Source: Clostridium gelidum (GTDB lineage: Bacteria; Bacillota; Clostridia; Clostridiales; Clostridiaceae). Taken from it: 64,000 nt of DNA. Shown piece after piece: positions 52,554 through 62,624 of this stretch. The stretch covers positions 3,505,001 through 3,569,000 of the forward strand of contig NZ_AP024849.1 in assembly GCF_019977655.1 (NCBI RefSeq). The letters run 5' to 3'. Numbering within the stretch: position 1 is the first letter of the stretch; every line of letters begins with the position of its first letter. A model generated the notes under the pieces. That model was not told the origin of the DNA, made no database searches, and was given only the letters and a program-made list of their open reading frames with translations. Both the position numbers and the translations under genes were made by a program.

Positions 52554-55500
52554 TATTTGACTCCTTTACAACACTTATTAGTTCTTGAACCATAACCTTA
52601 GCTTCTTTATAACGATAGCGATCTACAAGTTTTTTTATTTCATTAATTTGCGCACTAAAACTTATATCTTCAGTATTTACTACTAAATAACTCATGCTTT
52701 CCTTTATTTCTTTAGCATTGGCTTTTGGGAGAGCTTCTAATAATTTGTTTAAAGCTTCATAAATATCAAAATTGGAACTTAATTGTTTTTCCTCTGGATT
52801 CTCATTTGATATAACCTTTATAATTTTATTTAAAAGCTCCTCATTTAAAGCATAAAGTGTTGCAAGATTTTTATTTAAATTCTCATCATCATAAGATTCA
52901 TATTGTTCTTCAAACTCAACAATAAATTTATTAAGTTTCATAGCTCCTATGTTCCCAGTAACGCTCTTAAGACTATGAATAAATCGATTTGCTTCATCAT
53001 ATTGTTTATTCGTCCACATATCAGAGAACTCAATTACCAGCTTATTATAATTATCACAATACCTATTTAGTAAATCATAATAGAACTCTTGTTTGTTTCC
53101 TAGTCTAATTAAAGTTTTATTAAAATCTAAAACTTCAACTTTTTCATTTGGAACTTCTTTTAATTGATTTTTAATATTTTTCATATTATTACCCGTTAAC
53201 CATTTCCCAAGGGTTTCAAACAAAATCTCTGGATTAATTGGTTTTGAAATATAATCATTCATACCGGACTCAATACTCTTTTCACGATCACCCTTAAGTG
53301 CATTAGCAGTCATGGCTATAATAGGCAGCTGTGAACTCGAATAAGTTTTCCTAAGAATTTCTGTAGCTTTGTACCCATCCATGATTGGCATTTGCACATC
53401 CATAAGAACAATATCAAATTTATTGGCATTAACATATTTTATTGCCTCCACGCCATTACTTGCAATACTTACACGAATGCCTGCTTGCTCTAAAATATCC
53501 TTTGCAACCAATTGATTAATATCATTATCTTCCACCAACAGCATTTTTTTATCTTTAAGTACACTTTGAAACTTTATATAACTTTCTTGATTATATTCTC
53601 TATTAACCTCTCTTGTTGTAGTTCCTTTTAAAGCATCCATCACAGTATCAAACATTAAGGATTGATTAATAGGCTTAACAAGGAAATTTTTAACACCTAA
53701 TTGCTTCACTTGATTATAATAACTCTCGCGTCCAGTTGCACTTACAAATATTGTTTTAGGTACTTTAATCTCAGTATTAGCTACTAATCTTTTATATAAA
53801 TCAATTCCTGATAATTCTGGCAGATTAAAATCAATAAAAAGTAAATCAAAGTTCTCCTTTTCTAATAATTCAATAGCTTCAAATGGATCCCTAAGAGCCT
53901 TTACCTCAAATAAAAATGAGCGTAACATACGTTCAAGTATCATTAATGAAGTTTTATTATGATCTATAACCAATACTTTTTTTCCATGTAAGTCAGGATG
54001 ACTTTCATAACTTGGTCTTATTATATTTGAAACTTTATCAAACTCGATAATAAATTTAAAAATAGAACCTTCACCGTATTCACTTTCTACCCATATTTCA
54101 CCCTTCATTAAATTCACCAATTGCTTTGTAATTGTTAATCCAAGACCTGTTCCACCATACTTCCTTGTCATAGAATTATCAGCTTGAGTAAAAGCTGTAA
54201 ACAATCTTTCTATTTGCTCCTTTGTTAATCCTATTCCTGTATCTTTAACATTAAAATGTAACTTAATTTTATCTTCCTGTTCTTCAGCAATTCTAACTTC
54301 AACATTCACTTCCCCAAAACTTGTGAACTTAATAGCATTTGTAACCAAATTAGATAGGATTTGTTCCAACCTAAGCGGGTCTCCTTTTAATACATCTGGA
54401 ATACCTTCCATTATATCGAAATTAATATCAATGCCCTTGCCAGTTGCTGAAGGTGTATATAGAGTTGATACATTCTCAAATACCTTATCTAAATTAAATT
54501 TAATATTTTCTATTTCTAATTTTTTAGCTTCTATTTTTGAAAAATCTAAAATATCATTAATAATTCTAAGCAATGTCTTTGATGAGCTTTCTATTTTAGA
54601 AATATAATTTTCCTGATAATCATTTAAATCAGATTGGCTGATTAAGTGTGTAAGTCCCATAATTGCATTCATTGGTGTTCTGATTTCATGACTCATATTT
54701 GCGAGGAATTGACTTTTGGCTAAGCTTGCTTCTTCTGCTTCTTCCTTAGCAGCCTTAAGCTCAACTTCAATCATTTTTCTTTCAGATATATTTTGCAATA
54801 CTCCTATAAATCTTACAGATTTTCCAGATTGATCTTGACTTATTGCTTGTCCAATAAACGAAAGCCAAATATTTGGATCTTCCTTTAATCTAAACTCTGA
54901 ATAAAAGTCCTCTCCCATGATTGGTAAATTTTCTTCACAAAATTGTTCAGTATTTAATATATCTTCTTCGTATATATAATCCTTAATTCTCCCATTAAAT
55001 TGAACCCAATCACGTTCTTCAATAATACACTTCTTGTACTCTGGTGCATTAATTAAATTAAGAAAAACTCTGTTAACCACAAATAAATTATTATTACAAT
55101 CTATATCATATACTCCAATATGTGAAGCTTCCATAGCTATTCTGAATCTATCTTCCGAAATAGTTAAATTATTTGTAGCCTTAGTTAAAGCCTTAGTTCT
55201 CTCTTGTACACGACACTCCAGTTCATCATTTAAAACAATTAAATTTTCTTCTACTTTTTTACGCTCTTTAATCTCACCATTAAGTGCCTGCACATTACTA
55301 CGAATATTATTAGCCATTTTATCAATAGTATTTGCAAGTATTCCTATCTCATCTTTACTTGCCTTAAGATCATTTGGAAGTTCAATAAAATTTATACCGT
55401 CAGAACTCTCTATAATTTCCACCATACGAGTCAAGGGCTTCGTAACAAAACTTGTCATTTTATTTGCCGCAACAAAAATCAAAATAGAAATAACAATAGC

Positions 55501-56352
55501 ACTACATATAAAAACAAGCAATAAAACGTTCATTGCATTTGTAAAGTCCCCATGTTCTATATGAGTCACTAAATATAAATTTTCTGTATTAGGTATTTTA
55601 CAATAAACTAAGTTACTAGACGAATCTTTTGGATTTATAGACCTTAGTTCTGTAGATTGGTTACTATTAACATCTTTTTTAAAGCTTTCCATATCAAACA
55701 TTGGTTTTTGTTCTCCATTTGCATTTACTATTCCATTACCTGAAGAATCAAAAATCCATATTTCATTTAATTCTCCCATTTTTGTTTTGCTTAAACTTTT
55801 GACAACATCTTTAACACTAATACTACTAATTAGTACCCCCTTAGTGTTTCCATCATTATCCATAACTTTCATGCCTACAAATACTATATACTGACCAAGT
55901 TTTTCATTAAAAGTGGCTTTAGATTTGAGTATATAACTATCTCCAGCTAATAATTCTTTCTCATACCCATCAGGCGCTTTAACATTGTATTGGTTATTGT
56001 CATATTCTTCACCAGTTATTGATTTATACCCAATCGACTCTATCAAATCCCCATATTTGCGCATTTGATTATTAATCTCTTTTTTAATAACAGAAATGTC
56101 ACCATTTTTAAATGCTTCTGTCCCAGAAAGTAATTCTAACAATTTGCTTTGCTCATCAAACTTGTCCCCTAAATATTGCACTTCGCTATCAATAACATGG
56201 TCCCCTATACCACCAATAATTGGCTTTACCTTAATATTCATTTGAAAATACACAAAAATGCTCAACAAAATTAAAATCATGAACATAAGCAAAGTATAGG
56301 TTGCTCTCAGTTTATCTTTATATGATTTATTAATAAAATTAGTTTTCGACAC
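52546..56352 (-). CDS. Hybrid sensor histidine kinase (sensor-HAMP-PAS-kinase-REC-REC-HPt)
   Basis: A 1268-residue multi-domain kinase. In order it has membrane helix (about 15-40), extracellular Cache-type sensor, second helix (about 290-312), HAMP with coiled coil, PAS, HisKA (FLANMSHEIRTPMNAIMG), HATPase (DTGIGLTKEQIERLF, GGTGLGLTI), receiver 1 (LLFIDFNLPELSG), receiver 2 (DIVLMDVQMPIMDG) and a C-terminal HPt domain (FIHSLKSVTGNIGAMKL). The frame is open to 56409, but GGGGAG lies seven bases before the GTG at 56352, which I take as start. The phosphorelay probably feeds the overlapping HD-GYP regulator. Confidence 0.92.
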   Translation of the reverse strand: MSKTNFINKSYKDKLRATYTLLMFMILILLSIFVYFQMNIKVKPIIGGIGDHVIDSEVQYLGDKFDEQSKLLELLSGTEAFKNGDISVIKKEINNQMRKYGDLIESIGYKSITGEEYDNNQYNVKAPDGYEKELLAGDSYILKSKATFNEKLGQYIVFVGMKVMDNDGNTKGVLISSISVKDVVKSLSKTKMGELNEIWIFDSSGNGIVNANGEQKPMFDMESFKKDVNSNQSTELRSINPKDSSSNLVYCKIPNTENLYLVTHIEHGDFTNAMNVLLLVFICSAIVISILIFVAANKMTSFVTKPLTRMVEIIESSDGINFIELPNDLKASKDEIGILANTIDKMANNIRSNVQALNGEIKERKKVEENLIVLNDELECRVQERTKALTKATNNLTISEDRFRIAMEASHIGVYDIDCNNNLFVVNRVFLNLINAPEYKKCIIEERDWVQFNGRIKDYIYEEDILNTEQFCEENLPIMGEDFYSEFRLKEDPNIWLSFIGQAISQDQSGKSVRFIGVLQNISERKMIEVELKAAKEEAEEASLAKSQFLANMSHEIRTPMNAIMGLTHLISQSDLNDYQENYISKIESSSKTLLRIINDILDFSKIEAKKLEIENIKFNLDKVFENVSTLYTPSATGKGIDINFDIMEGIPDVLKGDPLRLEQILSNLVTNAIKFTSFGEVNVEVRIAEEQEDKIKLHFNVKDTGIGLTKEQIERLFTAFTQADNSMTRKYGGTGLGLTITKQLVNLMKGEIWVESEYGEGSIFKFIIEFDKVSNIIRPSYESHPDLHGKKVLVIDHNKTSLMILERMLRSFLFEVKALRDPFEAIELLEKENFDLLFIDFNLPELSGIDLYKRLVANTEIKVPKTIFVSATGRESYYNQVKQLGVKNFLVKPINQSLMFDTVMDALKGTTTREVNREYNQESYIKFQSVLKDKKMLLVEDNDINQLVAKDILEQAGIRVSIASNGVEAIKYVNANKFDIVLMDVQMPIMDGYKATEILRKTYSSSQLPIIAMTANALKGDREKSIESGMNDYISKPINPEILFETLGKWLTGNNMKNIKNQLKEVPNEKVEVLDFNKTLIRLGNKQEFYYDLLNRYCDNYNKLVIEFSDMWTNKQYDEANRFIHSLKSVTGNIGAMKLNKFIVEFEEQYESYDDENLNKNLATLYALNEELLNKIIKVISNENPEEKQLSSNFDIYEALNKLLEALPKANAKEIKESMSYLVVNTEDISFSAQINEIKKLVDRYRYKEAKVMVQELISVVKESNNE

Positions 56353-56444
56353 AGAACCACTCCCCACCCGATCTTTATACTGTTGATTATGACATAATCT
56401 AACATACATAACAATCTCATTTTTGAATATTAGGCGTAATCAAA

Positions 56445-56492
56445 AAATAAAGAGCAAATGTACCCTAGCGTTTGTACATTTGCTCTTTATTT
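56445..56492. terminator. Strong bidirectional terminator
   Basis: Perfect 19-bp arms AAATAAAGAGCAAATGTAC and GTACATTTGCTCTTTATTT, after the TolC-like gene. It is preceded by AGGCGTAATCAAAAAATA, like a family 1 end. The GAGCAAATG core also appears in hairpins at 16306, 16613 and near 62800. Confidence 0.88.
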
Positions 56493-56514
56493 TAACCTTT
56501 GCCCTATGTTCTTT

Positions 56515-57852
56515 TTATTTTGTACTACTAATTATCCATGGTTTTTCAATATTGTCTATTAAATTATTATAATTATTAATAAGTGTTCTTAATCCAGTAT
56601 CTAAATCCTCACTTTTAATGACTTGAGCTTTATAGTCATTTTCAGTCATCATGCCTATATCAACTTGAGATTTTGCAAATCTTAATTTTGTATTTGTTGA
56701 TTTGATTTGATCATTTACTATATTTATTTTATTTTCTAAAGCAAGTAACGTTGAATAGCAATCTTTCAATCCACTTTTCAGATTCTTTTTTGCTTCATCT
56801 AATTTCACTTCACTCTCCTGCATAGAATATTTACCGTCTAGATAAGATCCATTAGCATTAAGCAAAGTCAAATACTTTTGTTGAGCTTGCTGATACTCCA
56901 ATAATTTTGCAGCATAGGCCCCATCAATTACTTTTCCGCCTGAAGTATTTGTTGCAATCTTTGTTATTGAATCTGTTGTATCCAATGCAACATAATCTTC
57001 TGCCTTAGGCTTTGATACACTTGGTTTATCTGGTATCTTATTTATGTTATCATCCTTTAGATCATTTAAATAATCTTTCGTAAGTTTGAGCATTTCATCA
57101 CTATATTTAAAATATTTATCCATCTTCTTATCTATATAATCATCAACAGAACCATTTATTCTAAATATTTTATATTCTATATTTTCATCTAAGGAATATT
57201 CTTCTAAATTTAATTCCGTCAATACTTTAAAATAATCCTTATTGTTTTTTAATGTATTCTCTTTTTCTTTTATTTGATTTTGCAAATCCTTAATTTGAAT
57301 TTGTGTATCTGTCATTTGATTATCTGTTGCCATTCCTACTTCTATTTTTGTTTTCATAAAATTAAGATCTTTAATTTTAATTTCTAAATCCCTTTTTGAT
57401 TTGTTTATGTCTATTTCTTTTAAAACAATAGCATTGTATTTGTTAGTAATATCATTAGCTATTTGATCTTCCATAAATTCTTTAGCTTGGTCAGTTTGCT
57501 TTTCTTGTAATTCAAGCTTATCATAAGGGAAATCATATACTGGTTGATCAATACTATCATAAAAATCATTAATTTTTTCTTGAAGCTTCATCTTATCTCT
57601 ATACATTTTTATCTCTTTTGATTTCAATGACAATTTATTACTATTATTTATAGCAGCATCTATTGCTTTCTTCAATGTAAGAACTGGTTTTTGATTAGTT
57701 GCTTGTACGTTTATAAAATTATCTCTAGTATCCAACATTTGTACATTTGTACTACTTAAATTATTCTCTGCTGCAAACACTGGACTAATACTTCCGCTAA
57801 GTATACTTAATCCAATTCCAATTGCAACTATTTTATTTATATTTTTCTTCAT
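56515..57852 (-). CDS. TolC-family protein (efflux duct-like) in a Gram-positive setting
   Basis: A 445-residue exported protein. A signal peptide with cleavage near SPVFAAE (about residue 29) precedes two long helical hairpin units (LTLKKAIDAAINNSNKLSLK ... LKDLNF; ESEVKLDEAKKNLKSGLKDC). This matches the coiled-coil repeat of outer membrane efflux proteins. In TolC of diderms a beta barrel sits in the outer membrane; here no such membrane is expected. It is last in the efflux operon, 25 bases after a permease gene. It may act as an extracytoplasmic scaffold for the HlyD-like adaptor. Confidence 0.8.
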   Translation of the reverse strand: MKKNINKIVAIGIGLSILSGSISPVFAAENNLSSTNVQMLDTRDNFINVQATNQKPVLTLKKAIDAAINNSNKLSLKSKEIKMYRDKMKLQEKINDFYDSIDQPVYDFPYDKLELQEKQTDQAKEFMEDQIANDITNKYNAIVLKEIDINKSKRDLEIKIKDLNFMKTKIEVGMATDNQMTDTQIQIKDLQNQIKEKENTLKNNKDYFKVLTELNLEEYSLDENIEYKIFRINGSVDDYIDKKMDKYFKYSDEMLKLTKDYLNDLKDDNINKIPDKPSVSKPKAEDYVALDTTDSITKIATNTSGGKVIDGAYAAKLLEYQQAQQKYLTLLNANGSYLDGKYSMQESEVKLDEAKKNLKSGLKDCYSTLLALENKINIVNDQIKSTNTKLRFAKSQVDIGMMTENDYKAQVIKSEDLDTGLRTLINNYNNLIDNIEKPWIISSTK

Positions 57853-57877
57853 TTAAATTCACTCCATATCCCTATTT

Positions 57878-59041
57878 CTATTTTAACGCATATTGTTTGT
57901 CTGATTTTATAGATACAATTCTAATATAATAAGAAATAGCACCTACTATAAACCAAAAGACTCCAAATTTAATTCCCCCAGTAATATAATGTTGTATTAC
58001 CATCAATGAATCACCTTTTAATAGTAAATCCCTAAGTGCATTATCAAAATAATAAAGTGGCCATGTTCCTTTAACAATATTTATGAAATGAGGAGACATA
58101 GCAAATTCTGGCCAAATATATCCAGATGATAAAACTCCTGGTACAGATAAAAGCAAAATAACTTGAACACATGACGTTATATTTTCAAAAAAAGTTGCAA
58201 ATAATAATGCCATTGCTGTTAAACTAACTAAAAATATTAATAATACCAATATTGTTACTCTTATAGACCCTTTTAGTTGATATCCAAAGAATCTATGGGC
58301 TACTAGCAAGCATACTAAAAAGCTAATCACGATGGATGCCATACCTTCAAGTATTTGTGGTATTATTTCATTTCTAATTATTGTTCTTATATGCTTTGGT
58401 GTATCAAGAACTTCGCGAATCTTATGTTTATATTCTATGAGCATAGTTGCCATTGCTGATAAATATAGTTGTTGAATCAAAATTGATAGCAAAACAGCAA
58501 ACATATTTTTAAAATATCCCATTTGAGGATTATATAATATCCTATCTACAAAAGATAATGTAGTAATATTTTTCTGAGCTGAATACGGAATAATTCCGCC
58601 TCCTTCCATAATGTTAATCTGTATCCCTGCATTTACTGTATTAAAGACTGAACTAAGATACCCTACAACATTATTACCAATAACAATATTACTTCCATCA
58701 ACTAAAGCCAAAACATTAGGCGAATTCTTTTGAACAACATTTTTCCCAAAGTCATCAGGAAATATAATGCCCCCACTTACTTCACCATTTAGAAGTAATT
58801 CTTCCATTTCATCTTGAGAGTCAACTATCCTTGCTACATTAATTCCTGTACTATCTTGAATATTATCAATCATAGACCTGGAAATATTAGAATTATCCAT
58901 ATCATATATAGCTATTGGTATCTCCTCAACGTATACCTTGCTATATACACATCCAAAAAGGATAATGCCTAAAATAGGTGCTAAAATTAATAAAACAACA
59001 TTCTTTTTTTCAAAATTAAAATTATTATTATTTTCTCTCAT
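57878..59041 (-). CDS. ABC-2 type permease B
   Basis: A 387-residue exporter-type permease. One N-terminal helix is followed by a large extracytoplasmic domain (IAIYDMDNSNISRSMIDNIQ ... VLALVDGSNIVIGNNVVGYL), then five C-terminal helices with MGYFKNMFAVLLSILIQQLY. The layout matches YbhR/YbhS/YhgE-type ABC-2 transporters. It is paralogous to the permease at 59454-60578, from which it is separated by a 412-base region filled with a palindromic repeat. Confidence 0.88.
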   Translation of the reverse strand: MRENNNNFNFEKKNVVLLILAPILGIILFGCVYSKVYVEEIPIAIYDMDNSNISRSMIDNIQDSTGINVARIVDSQDEMEELLLNGEVSGGIIFPDDFGKNVVQKNSPNVLALVDGSNIVIGNNVVGYLSSVFNTVNAGIQINIMEGGGIIPYSAQKNITTLSFVDRILYNPQMGYFKNMFAVLLSILIQQLYLSAMATMLIEYKHKIREVLDTPKHIRTIIRNEIIPQILEGMASIVISFLVCLLVAHRFFGYQLKGSIRVTILVLLIFLVSLTAMALLFATFFENITSCVQVILLLSVPGVLSSGYIWPEFAMSPHFINIVKGTWPLYYFDNALRDLLLKGDSLMVIQHYITGGIKFGVFWFIVGAISYYIRIVSIKSDKQYALK

Positions 59042-59107
59042 AACTTTTCTCCTGACATATAATCGTTATTTTAAGTTATAGATACCCACAACTGAAATTT
59101 TACTTAT

Positions 59108-59440
59108 GCTTGGTATTATATTCAACATTTACTATACTTAGGAGCATATCCAAACAGAGAAATTGGATACATATTTATGAAGTAGGCATTGAAAATAAGC
59201 TGCTGAAGCTTCTTAATGGGAGGTTGTTCCATTATAGTTTGTCCAAAAAGTGAGAATCGAAATTTTATATTTCGTTCTTCGAACTTTCTCTGTGAGCTTT
59301 TACATTTGGAGCAAACTATAATGGGTGCAACCTCCCATTTAGAATGCTTCCAGCGAAATTTTCACAGTCCTACGGAATAAATATGTATTCAATTTCGGCG
59401 GATGTAGGCATAAGTATGAGTTCCACTGTGGTTATCTATA
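59108..59440. repeat. Palindromic repeat family 2, long copy inside the efflux operon
   Basis: Outer sequence CTATACTTAGGAGCATATCC ... GCATAAGTATGAGTTCCACTG. The same sequence occurs inverted at 62397-62610. In the centre, a long hairpin with 27-base arms (59215-59241 and 59312-59338: AATGGGAGGTTG..., ...CAACCTCCCATT) is added. It fills the gap between two permease genes that belong to one functional unit. Confidence 0.8.
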
Positions 59441-59453
59441 ACTAGATATGTTT

Positions 59454-60578
59454 TTATACTGTTTTAGTTTTATTACTAGACTTTAGAAAACATATTATCA
59501 TTGCTATTCCAATAAAAATAATCATTGCTCGTACATCTGGTACTATATGTGAAAATGATATCTTCTTTAAAATGAGATTCCTTATTCCATCTCCATAATA
59601 TGTAAATGCCATAACTTTACTTAGTATTTGAAATGTTATAGGCATAGCCATTACTGGAAAAGAATATCCTCCTAAAATAGAAGTTGGTAATACCAAAATT
59701 GAAGCTAATTGAGTTGCTAGTGTTTTATTTTTTATAAGAAGTCCTATAGCAAATCCATATGAAATTACACTAATAGAATAAAGCTCTGTAAGTAATAAAC
59801 CTGCCCATATATTTCCTTTATATGGCATATCATAAAAAACATACTGTATTCCCAAACAAATAATGATTGATATAGCTCCAATTGTTCCCCACTTTCCTAT
59901 ACATTTTACTACTGTACCAAACCCATATTCACTGTCATTGGATTTTTCCACACCAACTATTGCAAGTCCCACTTGTATTATTGAAACTAACATACCAGGA
60001 AGTAAAAAATTCCTATAATTCTTTGTAGGATTATATAAAGTTCTATAAGTTACACCCATTGGTTGAACTTGTTTTAAGGCTTGATACGAGGATACATTTA
60101 ATTTCCCTTGATATATTTCTTTCATATAACCAGATTTTATAGTTAATAAAATTTCTGACATGGCACTTTTAGCAGCACTTGCAACACCCATATTAGTGCC
60201 ATCATAAAATAAAACAATCTGTGGTGCATTTCCTTCTCTCATATCTGCATTTAATCCTTCAGGAATAATCATTCCAGCCATGACTTTACCAGAATAAATC
60301 ATATCTTCTACTTCCTTATTAGATTTTGCATAGGCAGTTACATTGAATATATCATTTTCAGCTACATAATTAGCTACAGCTCTACTAGATTCAGACTTAT
60401 CATTATCCATTATTACTATTGGAATATGATCAATACGGTTGTTTCCCATTTCATAACCTAATGCTATACTTGATAATATGGGAACAACAAGCAATATTAT
60501 AATTACCATCTTCTGTTTTTTTAATAATAATTTTAAATATTGTAATTTCTCAGCTATACATTTCCATAATATATTCAT
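59454..60578 (-). CDS. ABC-2 type permease A
   Basis: A 374-residue permease with the same plan as its neighbour: first helix about 24-42, an extracytoplasmic domain (IPIVIMDNDKSESSRAVANY ... VLFYDGTNMGVASAAKSAMS), then a C-terminal five-helix bundle with RNFLLPGMLVSIIQVGLAIV. It starts 2 bases after the HlyD gene, so it is coupled. ABC-2 permeases need an ATPase; none is encoded in this cluster. Confidence 0.88.
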   Translation of the reverse strand: MNILWKCIAEKLQYLKLLLKKQKMVIIILLVVPILSSIALGYEMGNNRIDHIPIVIMDNDKSESSRAVANYVAENDIFNVTAYAKSNKEVEDMIYSGKVMAGMIIPEGLNADMREGNAPQIVLFYDGTNMGVASAAKSAMSEILLTIKSGYMKEIYQGKLNVSSYQALKQVQPMGVTYRTLYNPTKNYRNFLLPGMLVSIIQVGLAIVGVEKSNDSEYGFGTVVKCIGKWGTIGAISIIICLGIQYVFYDMPYKGNIWAGLLLTELYSISVISYGFAIGLLIKNKTLATQLASILVLPTSILGGYSFPVMAMPITFQILSKVMAFTYYGDGIRNLILKKISFSHIVPDVRAMIIFIGIAMIICFLKSSNKTKTV

Positions 60579-60580
60579 AA

Positions 60581-61651
60581 TTAGTTTTCCACCTTATTAG
60601 GGAACCTAACTTCCACTGTCATTCCCGGATACACGGTTTCATCCAAATCTTGTAACTCTACTTTTACTGCATATGAAAGTACATCGAATTCCCCATTATT
60701 ACTTGTTGCTCTTTTAGTTGCAAAATCTGGTTTCTTATTAATTTTTGTTACAACTCCTGTAAATTGTTTTTCAGGATATGCAGATATTTTAACTGAAACC
60801 TCATCTTTAAGCTTCATTTTACCTAAATCAGTTTCTTTTACATTAAGTTCAACCCAATCTTTTTCGTTACTGCTAAGTAATGCAAGAGGCATTCCTGTAG
60901 AAATTAATTCACCCGGGTTTACATTAATAGTAGTAATAGTACCGTCAACTGGTACTATTATGCTTGCATCATCTAAATATGTTTGTACTTCTTGTAAAGC
61001 AGCTTTTGCTTGATCAACCTTTCCTTGTGCAGTTTCAACTGTAGCCTGTGCTGCAGAAACCTGAGACTTTGCTAATAACTTATCTTCGTTTCTTGCACCT
61101 TCTTGTACCATCTCATATTGCTCTTTAGCTTGAGAATACTTGAGAAAAACGTCATCATACTGTGATTGTGGCACCGCGCCTTCTTCATAAAGGACTTTAA
61201 TTCTGTCATAATTTTTCGAAGCATAATCATATGTAACTTTTGCTTGTTCAACTTCTTGAGCTCTTGCACCATTTTGTGCCTTTTCATTAGTAGCTTGTGC
61301 TGAACTTAATGTAGCTTGTGCCGCTTCATATTGGCTTTGTGCTTGACTTATTCCAGCTTCTGCTTGTGTTTTCTTAGCTTGTACCGCTTCTGAACCAATT
61401 GTTATGATTTTTTGACCTGCTTTAACCTCATCACCTTCTTTAACTAATACTTCTGCTACATTTCCAGCAAGTTTTGAATTTAGCTTAGTTTCTGTAACTT
61501 TTAAATTACCTTGTATTTTAAAACTCTTATCATCAGAACTCTTTGCTGATGAACTCAAAATTGGAAACATAATATAAATACTTGTCCCAATCACAACAAG
61601 TAAAATTAATACAGTCCATTTACTTTTTAAAAATCTCATTATTTGTTCCAT
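60581..61651 (-). CDS. HlyD/EmrA-family efflux adaptor
   Basis: A 356-residue membrane-fusion-type protein. One N-terminal anchor helix (about 13-33), a biotinyl-lipoyl half-motif (GNVAEVLVKEGDEVKAGQKI), a long Ala/Gln-rich coiled-coil hairpin (about 75-200, AQSQYEAAQATLSSAQATNE), the second lipoyl half (VDGTITTINVNPGELISTGM) and a beta-barrel domain. The ATG at 61651 has GAGGTG upstream; the GTG at 61660 lies within that site. It is first gene of the efflux operon, divergent from the TetR gene. Confidence 0.92.
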   Translation of the reverse strand: MEQIMRFLKSKWTVLILLVVIGTSIYIMFPILSSSAKSSDDKSFKIQGNLKVTETKLNSKLAGNVAEVLVKEGDEVKAGQKIITIGSEAVQAKKTQAEAGISQAQSQYEAAQATLSSAQATNEKAQNGARAQEVEQAKVTYDYASKNYDRIKVLYEEGAVPQSQYDDVFLKYSQAKEQYEMVQEGARNEDKLLAKSQVSAAQATVETAQGKVDQAKAALQEVQTYLDDASIIVPVDGTITTINVNPGELISTGMPLALLSSNEKDWVELNVKETDLGKMKLKDEVSVKISAYPEKQFTGVVTKINKKPDFATKRATSNNGEFDVLSYAVKVELQDLDETVYPGMTVEVRFPNKVEN

Positions 61652-61703
61652 TATTGTCACCTCATATTTGATATTTCTTTACTACAGAGTAATATTATTT
61701 ACA

Positions 61704-61768
61704 CTTGTAAACTTTATTACAAGAGTATATAATATTACTATTGTTAATTCAATACTTATACGATAAGT
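61704..61768. promoter_or_regulatory. Divergent promoter region with two candidate TetR operators
   Basis: Two palindromes lie between the adaptor and TetR genes: CTTGTAA-6-TTACAAG (61704-61723) and ACTTAT-3-ATAAGT (61754-61768). Symmetric sites between a TetR gene and the divergent efflux operon are typical operators. Confidence 0.6.
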
Positions 61769-61791
61769 GTTACAGAAAGGGAAATGTGTAA

Positions 61792-62355
61792 ATGAATAAT
61801 GATAAAAGACCAAACCCTAGTTCAGAAAGATCAAAAAAATGGCTTACAGAATCACTTTTAGAATTAATGACTCAAACTCCATACTCCAAAATTACAATAC
61901 AAGATATTTCTAAAAATGCTGATCTTGTTCGTCAAACATTTTATAAAAACTATGCTTCAAAAGATGATATATTAGAAAATTACATCGGGAGCTTGCTTGT
62001 GAATTTTGGAAAGAAATTTTTTGAAGAGAATAAATTTGATATGAAAACTTTTTTGAAGAGTCATTTTGATTTTTGGTCTAACAATTCCGAATTTTTAGAA
62101 CTTCTTATTAAAAATAACTTAACTTATCTCTTAGATAAACAATATAAAAAACGTATTGCTAAACTTGTAGATGTTTTAATTAAGAAAAAATTTGATACAG
62201 ATAGTGCTAAACATAAATATGCCCTTGCCTTTATGTCAGGCGCTCTAGTCAATGTTCTTGTGGAATGGTCTTATTCCGGCCTTGAATATAGTATTGATGA
62301 TTTATCAGATTTAATTAACATCATCATGACAGGACAATACTTCGCTAATATTTAA
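61792..62355 (+). CDS. TetR/AcrR-family repressor of the efflux operon
   Basis: A 187-residue regulator. The N-terminal helix-turn-helix is KITIQDISKNADLVRQTFYK with NYASKDDILENYI (residues about 32-66), followed by a helical ligand-binding domain typical of AcrR-like proteins (FWSNNSEFLELLIKNNLTYL). It is divergent from the HlyD gene, 140 bases away, so autoregulation and control of the efflux genes are likely. Confidence 0.93.
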   Translation: MNNDKRPNPSSERSKKWLTESLLELMTQTPYSKITIQDISKNADLVRQTFYKNYASKDDILENYIGSLLVNFGKKFFEENKFDMKTFLKSHFDFWSNNSEFLELLIKNNLTYLLDKQYKKRIAKLVDVLIKKKFDTDSAKHKYALAFMSGALVNVLVEWSYSGLEYSIDDLSDLINIIMTGQYFANI

Positions 62356-62396
62356 ATTTATCATTATATTTGATTTTTTATACCATAACCCAATAT

Positions 62397-62610
62397 ATAT
62401 AACCACAGTGGAACTCATACTTATGCGTATAACTCACCGAAATTGAATAAATGTTTATTCCAGCGGACTAAGAAAATTTCGCTGGAAGCCACTAAATGGC
62501 TTCAACAGCTTATTTTCTAATGCCGCTTTCACAAACATTTATCCAATTTCTCTGTTTTTGTATACTCCTAAGTATAGTAAGTATTGAATATAATGCCATG
62601 TATAAATACA
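62397..62610. repeat. Palindromic repeat family 2, inverted short copy
   Basis: ATAACCACAGTGGAACTCATACTTATGC ... GTATACTCCTAAGTATAGTAAG, the reverse complement layout of 59108-59440. In place of the long central hairpin it has a short one, GAAGCCACTAAATGGCTTC. Together the two copies bracket the permease A, HlyD and TetR genes. Confidence 0.8.
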
Positions 62611-62624
62611 ACTTATGATGTGTT

